NCBI GenBank assembly: GCA_933207985.1
Contig: OW240918.1
Location: 24,113,802 to 24,177,801 of the forward strand
Length of the DNA: 64,000 bases
Direction: 5' to 3'
From: Pelobates cultripes
Lineage: Eukaryota; Chordata; Amphibia; Anura; Pelobatidae
Made by a program: the position numbers and the translations under genes
The notes under the pieces: generated by a model
What the model saw: only the letters and a program-made list of their open reading frames with translations
Database searches by the model: none
What the model was told of the DNA's origin: nothing
Shown: in pieces, positions 49,909-62,334 of the stretch
Layout of the letters: each line of letters begins with the position of its first letter
Numbering within the stretch: position 1 is the stretch's first letter

Positions 49909-51154
49909 ATGTATTCAATAACTATGCACAAGGCTATAAATGTAGCTTTAGTTTCAAAACAAGTTCAAAATAGCTCCAAAACATCAATATAGCCAAACAA
50001 GTTTAAAATACCTCCCAAACATGAATACAGCCAAAAAGAGACAACTTGGAGATAAGGGCCAATCCTACAGTAGAATCTAAATAGATACACTGAAAAGATA
50101 TCCTTCTCATGTTTAGTTGTTAGAATTTGCATTTGGTTACTACAATCTGGCAAACAGAATGTATAGATCAGGTAAGTGAAATGTATAGATCGAGTAGGTG
50201 GCTTAATGAGTTCTTAAATTTAGTAAGTTGTACAATTAAAATTATGTTACTCCCAAGCCCTGGTCAGATTTACCATTTGCTAAGCAGGTAATTTGTGCTT
50301 CTTGGATTGAGCGCTCATTGACTTTAATTGGAACTTAAATCTATACTTGGGGATGGAAGGGACTTTATATCTGAATGGCTACATCGAATGTCACACATTA
50401 GGTCTACTATCCAAACTCGTATTGTTGTGTCATCGTCAATTGCCACTGAAAATGGACTGGTTATCCTGATGGATTTCACCAGCATAATAATCAATTACCA
50501 TTTAATAGCTCTCGCAAATGGGCAGTAAATAAATATCAACAAATTTATTTTTAATCCAGTAGCAGTGTCCGTAGCATTCAGATTACACTTCTTAAAAACG
50601 CATATATTTTACATTAGGTTTGAGAAACAACTTCCATTACCAACAGTCATCCAAATGCACAGGATGATAGGATATGTAGTTCACTGCCAATCTAAAGGCA
50701 GTCAACTCTCATTTTATGTCATTTTACCCTACCTGTAACCTCCACATAATTTTATAGTGAGACAGGAGGCTTCATATTTAGCTTAAACTTTCTTTACTGC
50801 CACTTTCAGCCGCAAAGAAACAGTTCATGAAGAACGGATCAAACTTTGGCGAAAGGGACACCTTATCTGGTGCTATAAGCCTGTAACACAGCCAGTATAC
50901 AGCAGGGAGATGCTAAGAAGCATCGAAGCGTGTGGGCCTCCACGTTGGAGCTTCGTCGCGCAATCCAAAATGGCACTTGTGGAGAGGCCATGGCCAAGAA
51001 AACAGAGTGGAAGCTGCAGAGGACACAGCAGCAAAAAAAGAGGAAGTGGGAGCGACTGTTGGGGGTTTTATATGCCCGTCCTCGTACTGATTGGCTGTTT
51101 TCTGATACTTGCGTTAACTGTTTCTTTGCTGCTGGAGGTATCAGTAAAGGAGGT
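49909..51154. other. Intron sequence, unassigned
   Basis: 50815-51150 is GC-richer than its surroundings and reads like part of a repeat (GAAACAGTTCATGAAGAACG to GATTGGCTGTTTTCTG), but no ends or coding family are recognisable. Confidence 0.35.
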
Positions 51155-51158
51155 TTAA

Positions 51159-51230
51159 CCCCTTAAGGACCAAACTTCTGGAATAAAAGGGAATCATGAC
51201 ATGTCAGACATGTCATGTGTCTTTAATGGG
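51159..51230. mobile_element. 72-bp TTAA-flanked palindromic MITE, copy 2 (inverted)
   Basis: CCCCTTAAGGACCAAACTTC at the left, TTAA at 51155-51158 and 51231-51234. Opposite orientation to the copies at 53218 and 57884. Confidence 0.85.
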
Positions 51231-51234
51231 TTAA

Positions 51235-53213
51235 GCAAAATATTCGCCTTCTGTCTTTAATAACAATTTAGATTATTCGAATACCAAGGCTAGAATAATC
51301 CCCAATTTGTCTGTATTTTATAGTGCAAAATGACAGTGTGGGACAGCCTGCTTGCACAATACTTGTCTTCGTCTCAAATTCTTGGCAATTTATGCTATAA
51401 TCTTAAGTACTGCTTGATACCAAAGGCCAACTTGTCACATTAGACTTAAGCTTTTTCCACTAAAGTCTGTGCCACAATTTAAAAGGAACACTACTTAGTC
51501 TTGGAAGAAAGAATAATAGATTTTTGCCAAAGGTCGTTCGAGTCACATGTTTGGGTTGCCTATAATCCTGCAACTGCCAACTAGGCCTGAGGTTTATCAA
51601 GAGAAAGTTTCACTTTACTACAACGGGCAATGAAAATGAAGTTGTTGTTTTTTTAGCAATTGCAATCAGAGTTGAGTGATTTATTTTATGCAGTTTATTT
51701 TTTTGTAGGAAAGGTTACATAGCAAAATGAAAAGAAGTGGGTTTGTAAAAGTCTGTAGTACAAAAAATGTACGCATTACAAGATAATCAGGTAGGTGACC
51801 AAATTTATCTGCGATAAAAGAAAAGTACTCCCATGAAATAAAACGTAAATACTTCCTTATTTAGTAAAAATACAATGCAGAGTGAAATTTAGAACACTGA
51901 GGGGGGTTACATGCATCCAGGCAAAGAAGGAAGGGGATTAGACCCAATGATATTAGTAGCATTCTTTGTTTTAGAGAGTGCCTTCAAACTGTGTCAAGAA
52001 AAGAGACCGCATGTTGTTGGGTAAGTGCAAATTAAAGTTGGGTTACTGTGACTGTGGCAAAACCTTTTGCAGACTAACAACACAGGAGGTATAAAGTTGA
52101 AGATGTGTGACATATCTGACCCGAAGCCTAACTGCTTTCTCTTTATTATTTTGACAGGTGTCAGAAGGTAAAACGTGAGTAGTCTCCTTTTTGTCTTGTC
52201 TTTGTTGTTTATGCAGGCCTAGCCACACCTCCTCTGGCTGAGACTTACACAGTCTACCTCCACACTTCCTGGAAAATAGTCTACTTTTTAGATTTCTCTA
52301 ATTGCACACTGTGTTTAATATATAACTTATCTTCTGTTCTATTAACTACCTTCTAGAGCCTGCAGCAGCCTCCTATGTGTGGTTAAAGTCAAATTATCAG
52401 AGCAACAGACATGAGTTTCTAAAGTAAATACACAGTGTTAAGGGTCACGATAGGGGACAGTAATACAGAGTCAGGGTGAGGATGTCAGGTAAACAAACAT
52501 GATGCATTATTAAGTTTATGGTTGTAAATGGCTTTTTAGCACTTGGAGTAATCAACGTCACAAAATGAAAATCACTTATTACAAACTGGAATATATCAAT
52601 GCAGATTATTGAATTAGTAGGGACAGCAGTCACCAATATTTTTAGAAAGCCATTTAAGTAAGTAGCAATCCACTAGTACAAAGAATATATTATGTAACAA
52701 ATCTTCAGGCAGAAGATGAATACTTTGTGCTATTTCTTTACTTCTGCAGACCACCGTGGTGATTTAAGGAGAAAAATAAATAACCACAAATATGACTTTT
52801 TAATTTTTTTTCCTTCCTAATCTCGGCAACTCCAGATGGCTACATATTCTCTATTAGATTTATCTGTCTGCCTTTAACCTGATAAATGAGCTCTCATGTC
52901 CGGAACCAAAAATATATTCGATTTGCTTCTGCCAAATTGGATTTGTACTTTTGCCAGAAAAGATTGCCAGAGACGCATTTTTAAATAAACAGGATATTAC
53001 AGTCAACGTTCATATTATATCTCAACAATCATATGGCAAGTCTAAAGATCTGAATGAAATATTTCCTACAGTACTTACTCAGGTTTCCACTCTTTTAAAG
53101 AAAAAACTTGAATTCTGGTTCGAAATATGACAATCAAGACACCACATTAGTTATTTTTTTTTTTGGTGGGGCGGAGTGAGGGAGGTGGGAGTAACCTTGT
53201 TAAGTCTTTACTT
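51235..53213. other. Intron sequence with a T2-like fragment
   Basis: 52205-52445 contains type II T2-like text (TATGCAGGCCTAGCCACACC, TTCTAGAGCCTGCAGCAGCC) without ends. A single start-like motif is at 51487. The rest is unassigned. Confidence 0.45.
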
Positions 53214-53217
53214 TTAA

Positions 53218-53289
53218 CCCCTTAAGGACACATGACATGTGTGACATGTCATGATTCCCTTTTATTCCAGAAGTTTGGTCCTTAAGGGG
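53218..53289. mobile_element. 72-bp TTAA-flanked palindromic MITE, copy 3
   Basis: CCCCTTAAGGACACATGAC to TTTGGTCCTTAAGGGG; TTAA at 53214-53217 and 53290-53293. The right TTAA is also the left TTAA of the next MITE. Confidence 0.88.
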
Positions 53290-53579
53290 TTAAATGAACA
53301 CTCCAAGTACCATAACCACTATAGTACTATTCTGCAGTGATTATGGTGCCTGAATTCCCATGTCGCCTTCCCAGGGTAAGTAGTGAAACCATGTGAGAAA
53401 GGTTTGGCAACACACCTGTATTTGCTGGGTGCTGGTCATCTCCTCCCATCAGCTGACACTTCAAGCTGTTCTTAAATGGAACTCTAAGCCAAAGAGCAAA
53501 GTCCTGCACTGCCACTCTGGCACCATAACCACTATGGGTTATGGCAGTAGTGATTATAGTGTTTGGAGTGTTCCTTTAA
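53290..53579. mobile_element. T2-like MITE (type IV), 290 bp, abutting copy 3
   Basis: TTAAATGAACACTCCAAG at the left and TTGGAGTGTTCCTTTAA at the right, with ACCATAACCACTATAG mirrored by CTATGGGTTATGG. It shares its left TTAA with the 72-bp MITE. Confidence 0.8.
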
Positions 53580-53672
53580 AGCATTCATTTAGTTAACCGC
53601 AAACCTATTATCGACAAATATTGTGGTAGATGCATTCACCTTAAGGGAGTTGCATTTATTCATTAAACATCT

Positions 53673-53915
53673 AAAGGAACATTATAGGAACATTATAGGC
53701 ACCCAGATCACTTCATGTCAATGAAGAGGTCTGGGTTCCATCCTCCCCTTGTTTTAATAAATGTTGTCATACTGACAGCCACTAGAGGCACTTCCTTTGG
53801 AAATGCATTATCTTGGCTAAGATCATCAACACTGAAAAGGCGGTGCTTCACTGAGGAGACTGGCGCTGTGACGAAGAAAAGTCAAGTAAAACTCACATTT
53901 TTAACCTGGTAAGAT
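53673..53915 (+). mobile_element. T2-like MITE left-end fragment
   Basis: AAAGGAACATTATAGG, duplicated once, then CACCCAGATCACTTCATG and GACAGCCACTAGAGGC. No right terminal TTAA. Confidence 0.55.
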
Positions 53916-55395
53916 TTAAACACATAATCCATAAAATGAATACCTGAAATCATTAACTAATAATTGATATATCCAAATCAGAGGAACTTTTTCTAATTGC
54001 TGAGTTAAGACCGCTGGGTATCACATCTACCATACTGAGGTGTGAACATGGATACATTTAGGTTCATTAAATAACAGAATTATCTTATTGTCCTACAGAG
54101 AGCTTATCCACTAGGGATAGTAGAAACCTCTGCCAAATATTCTATATTTAGTCATTTGTCAGAATTCATTTACCACTAGAAAGTCTCTGCCGGTACATTT
54201 CCTACTAGCAAAGCACTTAATAAATAGAAAGAAAATACAGAAAATATGCAGCAATTATAAATATGATACAATTCTCAGCAGAACACGTCAATCCGGGATC
54301 CATTTTCCTCCATAACAGAAGTACAATATTGTTCACACATATTGTAGATTCATTTTGTTGTTGCCAAGATGCAAAGGGCTTATGTGAGGCCATTTGGGGA
54401 CACAAAGAAGAAAGAGCTTGTTGCAGATTAATGTCAATGAGAGGGAAAGTGCGGCTAATTCCATTTAGTTATACAGTAACATACAGAAAAGAGCAAAGAT
54501 ATTACAGAGGTCATATAGGAAGGGATAAACGAGTCATAGAATGGGGAGACCAAGAGGCAAGAACGAACGAAAGACAGAAAATGAGGGCGAAAAAAGGAGA
54601 GAGAGAGAGGGATAGGAAGAGACTAAATACGTAAAAAAAAAGTATATTAGGAGATAAAATAATGGGAAGAAGATGTGCAGAAGGAATATAAGAGAAAATC
54701 TGCATCATGAAAGCAGGAGGAACAGGCTGTAGGTAATTCCAAAATGCTCCACTATGTTTCCATCTTGTGATGTTTCATGGCATATTTATATCAGTAAACA
54801 TTATTTATGTGTGTAGCTTTTTTTTGTCAAATAAGAAGCAGAAGGGAATATTGATTTAATTTACCTGTAGACAGGACAGGCAGTGTACACCAAATAGTGT
54901 TTACATTCCCCTGCTTTCAGCAAATCAACTTATATTTCCCATTATCCCTGCGAGGGTTGAAGGTCAAGTGAATGTTAGTCCATGTCTATCAAATGTGGTT
55001 TTATTGGTAGAGTTTATTAGGAAAGCTTGCTGGAAATAACACAGTAATCATGGAATATATAGGCTGATCAATAGAAAAAAAAATACAGCTAAAAGTTACC
55101 TATTTCCAGCACAAAGGCCAAGTTTTCCCTTCACATCATTCCCTCGAAGGAGGAGGGAAGACAGGAGGAGAGGGGGACATGGGTGGGATGGAGAGGGAGC
55201 AATGCCGCCATTGGATGCCTTTCACCGGCATGCTGTGCACGATGGTGATTTTACATTTTAGCCCAAAATAGCATTCTAACAACTAATATTACTAAAATAT
55301 TTATATTGTTAAAGGGTGTTTCATTTAAAAGACTAGGGGGAGTGCTAACAGAGTGAATGGAATAAGGACTGACTACGATGCAGTCGGAGAGCATG
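53916..55395. other. Intron sequence, nothing recognised
   Basis: Purine-rich stretch at 54540-54700; no gene or repeat recognised. Confidence 0.45.
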
Positions 55396-55399
55396 GTAC

Positions 55400-55807
55400 T
55401 GTGGTGGAATCTCGGTAAAAATAAATTTAGTAGGCCGAGATTACCACGTGGCATGTGTACGTGCATATGCTGACGTATCGATCAGTAGTGTACGGAGCAT
55501 GTGCAAGAATACAGGATGTAGTATTCCCCTCCTCCATTGTGCTGGACAAGCCATGCGGTCAAGCAGGAAGTTAATTCTTATTTGTAATGATTGGTCAAGA
55601 GAATGTGCGGGTGGAGCTTAATATGGGAGGAGTTATGTGCCTATATAGGGAGCCTGCACTATTGTTCAGGGCTCAGAACTTGCTGTATTATTGGTGACAT
55701 TAGTCCCTCTGAGTCCCGATCGGTGATCCAATAAAGAATCTCTTCCTTCCTGAAGAAACCTGTGTCCATCCCTCTGTGCTTTGCTTCCGTCAGTTTCTCC
55801 GGTATCA
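55400..55807 (+). mobile_element. Solo LTR, endogenous-retrovirus type, 408 bp
   Basis: Begins TGTGGTGGAATC, ends GGTATCA, flanked by GTAC (55396-55399 and 55808-55811). A TATA box (CTATATAGG near 55641) is followed by AATAAA at 55730-55735. Short length, a 4-bp duplication and TG...CA ends fit an ERV-type LTR. No viral coding sequence remains. Confidence 0.75.
55641..55649 (+). promoter_or_regulatory. TATA box of the ERV-type LTR
   Basis: CTATATAGG, about 85 bp before the AATAAA signal. Confidence 0.55.
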
Positions 55808-56045
55808 GTACTAATAAAGAGTGGCTGGAATGGGCACAAAGAGAGGGGACTGGGGATAGTACATTGGGAGTGTGCAAACAGAGGGACTGTGCAGCATGTA
55901 AGCAGAGAGGACTTTGCAGTGAAAACAATGAAACTAAAAGAGAACAAACAGTGCAGTGCCTGAGGAAGATAATAATAACAAGGTATAGGGGGTAAGAAAT
56001 ATTTAGGTTTGGGGAGGATACAAAATAGAGGGGCTAGGGAGAATA

Positions 56046-56534
56046 TTAATAGAAACCCTATAGTCACTAAAACAACTTTAGCTTAATAAGGCATTTTTTG
56101 TGTATAGATCATGCTTCTGAAGTTTCACTGCTTAAATCGCTGCTATTTAGGAGTTAAGTCACATTTGTTTCTGTTTATGCAGCCCAGGCCACACCTCCCC
56201 TGGCTGAGACTGACACAGCCTGCATGAAAACAATTTTCAGATTTAACTTACTTTAAAAGTCTTTAATTACATACAGGATGCTCCCGTGGGATCTAGTAAG
56301 CTAGTAACAGAGCAGGATATAAAAAATTCTAAATTAAACAGAATTTGCAATAAATGAAGTGTTAACATTAGAGGACTATTTACAGGAAGGCAGTGTAAGT
56401 CACATGCACAATAAACAAAGTGATTTAACTGCTAAATGGCAGATAATTGAGCAGTGAGACTGCAGGGGCATGATCCATACACCAAAACTGCTTAATTAAC
56501 TAAAGCGCTTTTTGTGGCTATAGTGTCTCTTTAT
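56046..56534. mobile_element. T2-like MITE (type II), copy with worn ends
   Basis: Starts TTAATAGAAACCCTATAGTC and ends GGCTATAGTGTCTCTTTAT. Interior as in 21120-21675 (TAGGAGTTAAGTCAC, CCACACCTCCCCTGGCTGAG). Confidence 0.78.
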
Positions 56535-56836
56535 GAGCGCACTACAGAAGATAACCAGTGGAGAGAAGGAGGAAGTCATAGGGTGCTGGCAAGCAAATAT
56601 GATTATAAATTATCATAAAATAAACTATTTTTTATGATGAGGTTAACCCAGCCTCCCTTTTCCTTGTCTGTGTAAGGCCTCAAATGGAACCTCATCCCTG
56701 GGACCAGTACAGATTTGGGATTTCTTTTTGCACTTGTTCAGGCCAGTTCGCGCTTAGGAGCCCACCCTGTTCCATATTCTTTGCCAATAAAATGATAATT
56801 CCATAAAATGTATTTCCTCACCATTTTATATCACCA

Positions 56837-57153
56837 TTCAAGGGAAACTCTAGACACCAAAACCACTACATCTTTCAATAATATAAATTATTCACAGCTG
56901 CTCTGTGAGAAATATCTAATTGGCTGAGTGCGGCAAATACCGTGATTGTTCAGGAGGTCTCCAATGTTTCTCTATGAGAAACACTGGATTAGCCAGAGAT
57001 CAGGTGCGAGAAGCATCGGGCTGGTGGGTTTACTGGTAAATTGACACACTTTTTTTATATTTTATAAAGGAGAAGGGATATGTATGACAAGAAAGGCACA
57101 CTCAAACAGTAAAAATAAATCTATTCAATTAGAATGCTCGAGTGTCCCTTTAA
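56837..57153. mobile_element. T2-like MITE, divergent
   Basis: TTCAAGGGAAACTCTAGACACC at the left, CTCGAGTGTCCCTTTAA at the right. Interior differs from the other types. Confidence 0.6.
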
Positions 57154-57809
57154 TTTTGCACAACACATGTTGCTTGGATGAACCTAACAGCATAATAGTA
57201 GCCAATACACCAGCGATATTCTATCTGTTAAATCTGCATCTATTTAAATCCGTCCAGTGATGTTTCAACGCTACAGTCTGTTTTATCAGAGCCAGAAACA
57301 ATCACAAGGGAATACAAAACAAAAAAAAAATGTTCGTAAATTTCATACTGCATGTTAAAGCCATATATGACGTGAGCTCTGTAATGTAAATCCTTTGAAG
57401 TTTGTGGCTGAATATTCCGTACTGTGTATAATGAACTGGATACGATTAAAGTAAAAATTCTACTCTAGAACAGAGTTCAATATCCCATCAGAGCCAGTGG
57501 GGCTGTACTCTTCCTAAACTGGGTTAATGAATGTTGCAAGTGCTATAAGCAAGGGCATCGGAACATGGCTTAATCCTATTGTCTCAGTAATATCTATACC
57601 TGTAGTTCCATCAGTTTACTAAATGCTCACAGGCAGATTAACCTTTCCAAAGACCTGTCAATCATACTAGAAAAAAAACATTTGATGGTCTAACTAACTG
57701 TAAATCTACATTCAAAAGAGGGGTGACAAGCAGACATCAACTGTTTACATGTTGTTACCAGAACCCTCCAACTGCCATATGAGTTCTAACATTATTAATC
57801 CTAGACTTT

Positions 57810-58045
57810 TATTCACTAAAGTGAGAATTCAAAGTGAATTTAAAATGTAATGTCCAAATAGCTGAAATGAAAGAATTCTTTAACCCCTTAAGGACACATG
57901 ACATGTGTGACATGTCATGATTCCCTTTTATGCCAGAAGTTTGGTCCTTAAGGGGTTAAATCAGCTCTATTTTCAGTTCAACTACTTTACCCTAAAAATT
58001 TAAATTTATTTTGAATTCTTACTTTGGTGTATAACCCTGCTAATG
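57810..58045. mobile_element. Palindromic MITE hosting a 72-bp MITE
   Basis: TTCACTAAAGTGAGAATTC at the left and GAATTCTTACTTTGGTG at the right; related to 35516-35700. The middle is interrupted at TTAA by 57884-57955. Confidence 0.6.
57884..57955. mobile_element. 72-bp TTAA-flanked palindromic MITE, copy 4
   Basis: TTAA at 57880-57883 and 57956-57959; nearly identical to the copy at 53218. Confidence 0.88.
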
Positions 58046-58917
58046 TTTGTCTTTAAAATACAAGTTTACCTGCAATGTACATATAAGACATATCATTTAT
58101 TTCGGGCTGTTTCACTCACACAAGACAAGTGTTAAAAATATTTTTTTTGTCACTATTCATTCAGTGAGAGATACGCAGCTTCACACGAAATTGGAGATTT
58201 ACCTATTTTGTTAATAAGCCAAACATCTCTCGCTACAAGAGAAGTGAGTGACAGTCAATGACCACAGACCTAATTGGATTTCAACCTGACAGCGACGAAG
58301 ACTATTCAGGTGACACAATAACTACTTAAAAAAGAAAAAAAGCCTACAATCAAAAGTGCATTTTGAAAACAACCATTACTTCTCTAAAACAGAAACATTA
58401 TATGTTAAAGCTGCTCGAAACTATATAATAAATATTATTCTTCTTTTAAAATCGGATTTATTCTTTTAAATTTCATGTCCATAATTTTAACAAGAGTCTA
58501 GCATACGGTTTTAAAAAAGTTTTATTTATTTGGAATCATTAGGCATACCAGTCAAAAGTGGGAAACTGGCCCCAGTTTTAGGGAAGTTGTTTTTTGTAAA
58601 GCAAAGGTAACAAACATACAGTATTTGAAATTGTGGCATTCAAAAGACTAAGGGATTGCTGTGAATTGAAACCCAGAGTGCAAACTAAACTAAAATAGTA
58701 GCCACTGTATCTGCTTAGGCAGCAGAAACCTTAATACCAAATATGACAAACCTCTGAAGGTAGAGCCGCCTGGTCTGGGCAAAGCTCACTGCAGAAGCTG
58801 TAAGTCTGAGGATGTGCAGCAAATTTAAGAAATTCAAATGCAAGTGTCTTTCGATTATTTGTTGTTGTTTGTTATGTTGGCTTTGTTTTGTTTTTAAGTA
58901 TTTGTTTTGCATATATT

Positions 58918-59091
58918 TTAAAGAAACATTCAAAGGACCATAACAAATACATCTCTCTGGCATTAGTGATGGAGTCACGGAGCAGGGAGTAACAGTTTGA
59001 CGCCTTACTTTTGAATAGCGCCAGGTCACTCCTAGCACCATAACCACTACAGAAAGCAGTTGGAGTTATGTTTCTTGGTGTCTTCCTTTAA
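58918..59091. mobile_element. T2-like MITE (type IV), short
   Basis: TTAAAGAAACATTCAAAGG at the left and CTTGGTGTCTTCCTTTAA at the right; contains ACCATAACCACTACAG as in 53290-53579. Confidence 0.6.
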
Positions 59092-59145
59092 CACGTTATC
59101 AATATAATATATTAAAAGTGGAGGTCACCTACAGCTTTTCCTACT

Positions 59146-59696
59146 TTAAAGAAACACTATAGTCACCTAAATTACTTTAGCTAAATAAAGCAGTTTTAGT
59201 GTATAGATCATTCCCCAGCAATTTCACTGCTCAATTCACTGTCATTTAGGAGTTAAATCACTGTTTCTTTTTATGCAGCCCTAGCCACACCTCCCCTGGC
59301 TATGATTGACAGAGCCTGCATGAAAAAAAAACTGGTTTCACTTTCAAACAGATGTCATTTACCTTAAATAATTGTATCTCAATCTCTAAATTGAACTTTA
59401 ATCACATACAGGAGGCTCTTGCAGGGTCTAGCAAGCTATTAACATAGCAGGGGATAAGAAAATCTTAATTAAACAGAACTTGCAATAAAGTAAGCCTAAC
59501 TAGGGCTCTCTTTACAGGAAGTGTTTATGGAAGGCTGTGCAAGTCACATGCAGGAGGTGTGACTAGGGTTCATAAACAAAGGGATTTAGCTCTTAAATGG
59601 CAGAGGATTGAGCAGTGAGGCTGCAGGAGCATGTTCTATACACCAAAACTGCTTCATTAAGCTAAAGTTGTTCAGGTGACTATAGTGTCCCTTTAA
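59146..59696. mobile_element. T2-like MITE (type II), copy 2
   Basis: TTAA at 59146-59149 and 59693-59696; ends AGAAACACTATAGTCACC and GGTGACTATAGTGTCCCT. Shares the subfamily variants of 21120-21675 (CTAAATTACTTTAGC, GCTATGATTGACAGAG). It ends only 129 bp from the [10 protein letters not shown] exon donor side. Confidence 0.87.
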
Positions 59697-59824
59697 TGGA
59701 GGGCTATTCCAGGAATCTACCGCCCCCTTCTGCAAAAGATAAGGGCATTCCCTCTTCCAGCATCCATTGCAAACCATTCGAAACATCACTTTAGCTACAT
59801 TCTACTCATAAACATTTACTTTAC

Positions 59825-59908
59825 CTGATCACAGATGAGTTCCCATTTCTTTTCGTTGTCGTACTGCCGCAGTAATCTGGCTTTATCCGGAGGCAGGTTC
59901 ATAGCGTT
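59825..59908 (-). CDS. FMNL2: FMNL2 exon (GBD start, [10 protein letters not shown]...)
   Basis: 28 codons, phase 0 at both ends, reading [16 protein letters not shown] through WELICDQ. This is the first part of the GTPase-binding domain, just after the N-terminal exon that carries the myristoylated Gly2 in known FMNL2. The acceptor is rc of the ct at 59909-59910 after a T-rich tract; the donor is GTAAAG. It is the most 5' exon visible; the partner exon is beyond position 64000, so intron 1 is longer than 4 kb. Confidence 0.93.
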
Positions 59909-62318
59909 CTGAAATTAAACAGACAGTTTTGATGAAATATTGGAACTCAATGGCGAGAAGCAAGGTAGATATATAAATACATATCATTTCTTTTTACATT
60001 GTTTATTTTTGCAATTCGTTGCTTTTTAAGTCACTAATACATAGTAGCTAAAAAATAACGTTAAACTTTAGAGAAAAAACACTATATCCCTTCTTTCTAC
60101 ATTGCTTGTTAATTTAACATCTGTTGGCTTTTATGTGATTGATACAAAGTAACAACAGAATAAAGAGTCTTCTTATAGTGGAAAATCACATTACAAGAGG
60201 TTGTAGAAATTTGTAAACGAATGTGATTTGTGCTCCCCTTGGCTGTGATGCCCTTTCATTTTTGAAGTGGGCCAGTTCGCTATTAGTATAAGCTTCCACA
60301 ATTACAGAGATTCACAAACATCTGTAGCAACAGATCTGTAAAACACAGTAAACACATTGTACAGCGCTACGGAATCTGATGGCGCTATATACATAATAAA
60401 ATACTGGTAATAAATGCAAACATAATGCTACAGTTTGTTCTTGGACGTTTCATGCAAAACCCTATTTCTACCACGGTCTTTAACCATACTCTAACCTGCA
60501 CTAGTAGTTCTCAACCGTAGAGACCACAACAGCCATGGGGACCACTCACATTATAGTGCCTCTGGTGATAGTGGGGTTACTATCCTTGGCTCTCTGTAGG
60601 CTGCCTGTGGATGATAGGAGTTGTATAGACACTGATGTTGTTGGTGTTTTAAAGTGAATCAGAAGGCATGTTCATTAAAATACAGGAATAACTGACCCAG
60701 GCTTTAATGTGGAACTGTCATAAGTGGGATGTTCCAGATATCATAATCTGATATCTATTTATCTGGAAGTCAATGAAAGCACTTCCAGCCTATCATTGAT
60801 GTATAGAGATTGATGGGTTCTAGGCATTAAAAGTGAAACATCTGCACTGTCTCGTTGTCAACAGAGGAGCTGGGCTTTGGCTGCCAAGAGAGTTGGGTTT
60901 TTGTCAAATTACTTGAAAAGTGTTTGACAATATCAGAGGCTCTGCACCCACAGACTCTTTGCACAATAATCACTAGGATAAGCTGCAGTTGTTATGGTGC
61001 TAAGATTGTCCCTTTAACCAGAACAGTAAAATTCTTCAAACTGCATAATTTTATGACTTGGGTCCTGGATATAGGTTTAAATTATAGCTGGGGGTCTGAA
61101 CCATTAGCCTAACTTCTATCTTGATTGTCAATTTCTAAGTTACATTTATACAGTGGGGTAATTTAACGACAATTAATTGACAGACAAAAATAGATGAAGA
61201 AGGCCCTGTTAAAATGAGCTTACAATCTCAGATTACCATTGCTGGGATGTTTTGGTTTGGAGAGATGCACACAAATAGAAGAAATACCCCAGTGACCCCC
61301 TTTAAAGGACAGTCTCACTACAAATGGCTACCAGAACGCTGAGCATACCATAAATTATTACAGCTGAAAGGAGAATTAGAGCAAAATTGCTGGTTTATTG
61401 CTGGTGAGCTTGCTTTCCACTCTGGGACACAAGACGTGACACCAAGAACCAGCAGGAGCCCGAAATCAAGATGGTTCTGCCAAATCCAGAAATGTTGGAA
61501 GATATGAGGAGGATGGTGTCTATTAGCAGTTAAAATGTATTTACTATTTTTTTCTGTGTTTTGTTGTGAATTTATAATGCACATTCTTTTTTACTTAAAA
61601 CAGTTAAATTTATTTCACTCTGAGTCCGAGGTAGGGCTGCAGAGCTATTTTTCTTTACTTTTTGATTGGTACTTTGAAAAAAAAAATAAAGGACAACGTT
61701 TCAGACTTAACTTTAGATCGTTCCTCAAGCACGCAGCTCTAGCACATGCTTTTACCATTATCCACAGATCTCTATATAACTGTTCTTTAGGCAAAGGCTC
61801 ATATGGATCTCTAATGCGAATACCACGAATGTGTGTCACTAAGGTATGTTTTTAAAAAAAACCTGCTCGGACGTGTGGTTTCCACACATTAAAAGTCACG
61901 GCTGTTCATAAAACTGAACTTGGCAACTGAAAGCTAGTTAATAAAATGCATAACTTCCAAGTGTATTCATGTCTACCTCAACCTGCCAAGTTATATAGGT
62001 GAGGATTCCATTTCACAGACTCCGCACGGACAATGACAAAACCCAGAACTTGACTTAATCACAGTAGCAGATGGAAAGCAAATAGTGATGGGGGATTTAC
62101 TAAACATTAAATCACTGAAAAAAATTAAAAATAGGATCAGTAACACATCAATGAAGTCTGCGTGATCCGGAGAGTGGGCTTACGCTGAGCGGTGTCCAAA
62201 AACTGCATTTCCTTTTCTTCATTTTTCACACTCTTTATATAAACTCTGGACAAAAACAGTTGTATTGCAACATAGCCCTGCTTTTACTTTTGTATTTTTT
62301 TTTAATAAAGTTCTTATC
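59909..62318. other. Intron 1 sequence, mostly unassigned
   Basis: Contains an L2-like tail (TGTACAGCGCTACGGAATC at 60358), a probable T2-like right end (ATTGTCCCTTTAA to 61018) and a left end at 61302. No exon is seen. Confidence 0.45.
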
Positions 62319-62334
62319 AAAATAATATGCTTTT

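Noticed and set aside
54263..54634. 123-residue frame rich in Arg/Lys/Glu
   Set aside because: Arises from a purine-rich tract; no homology recognised.
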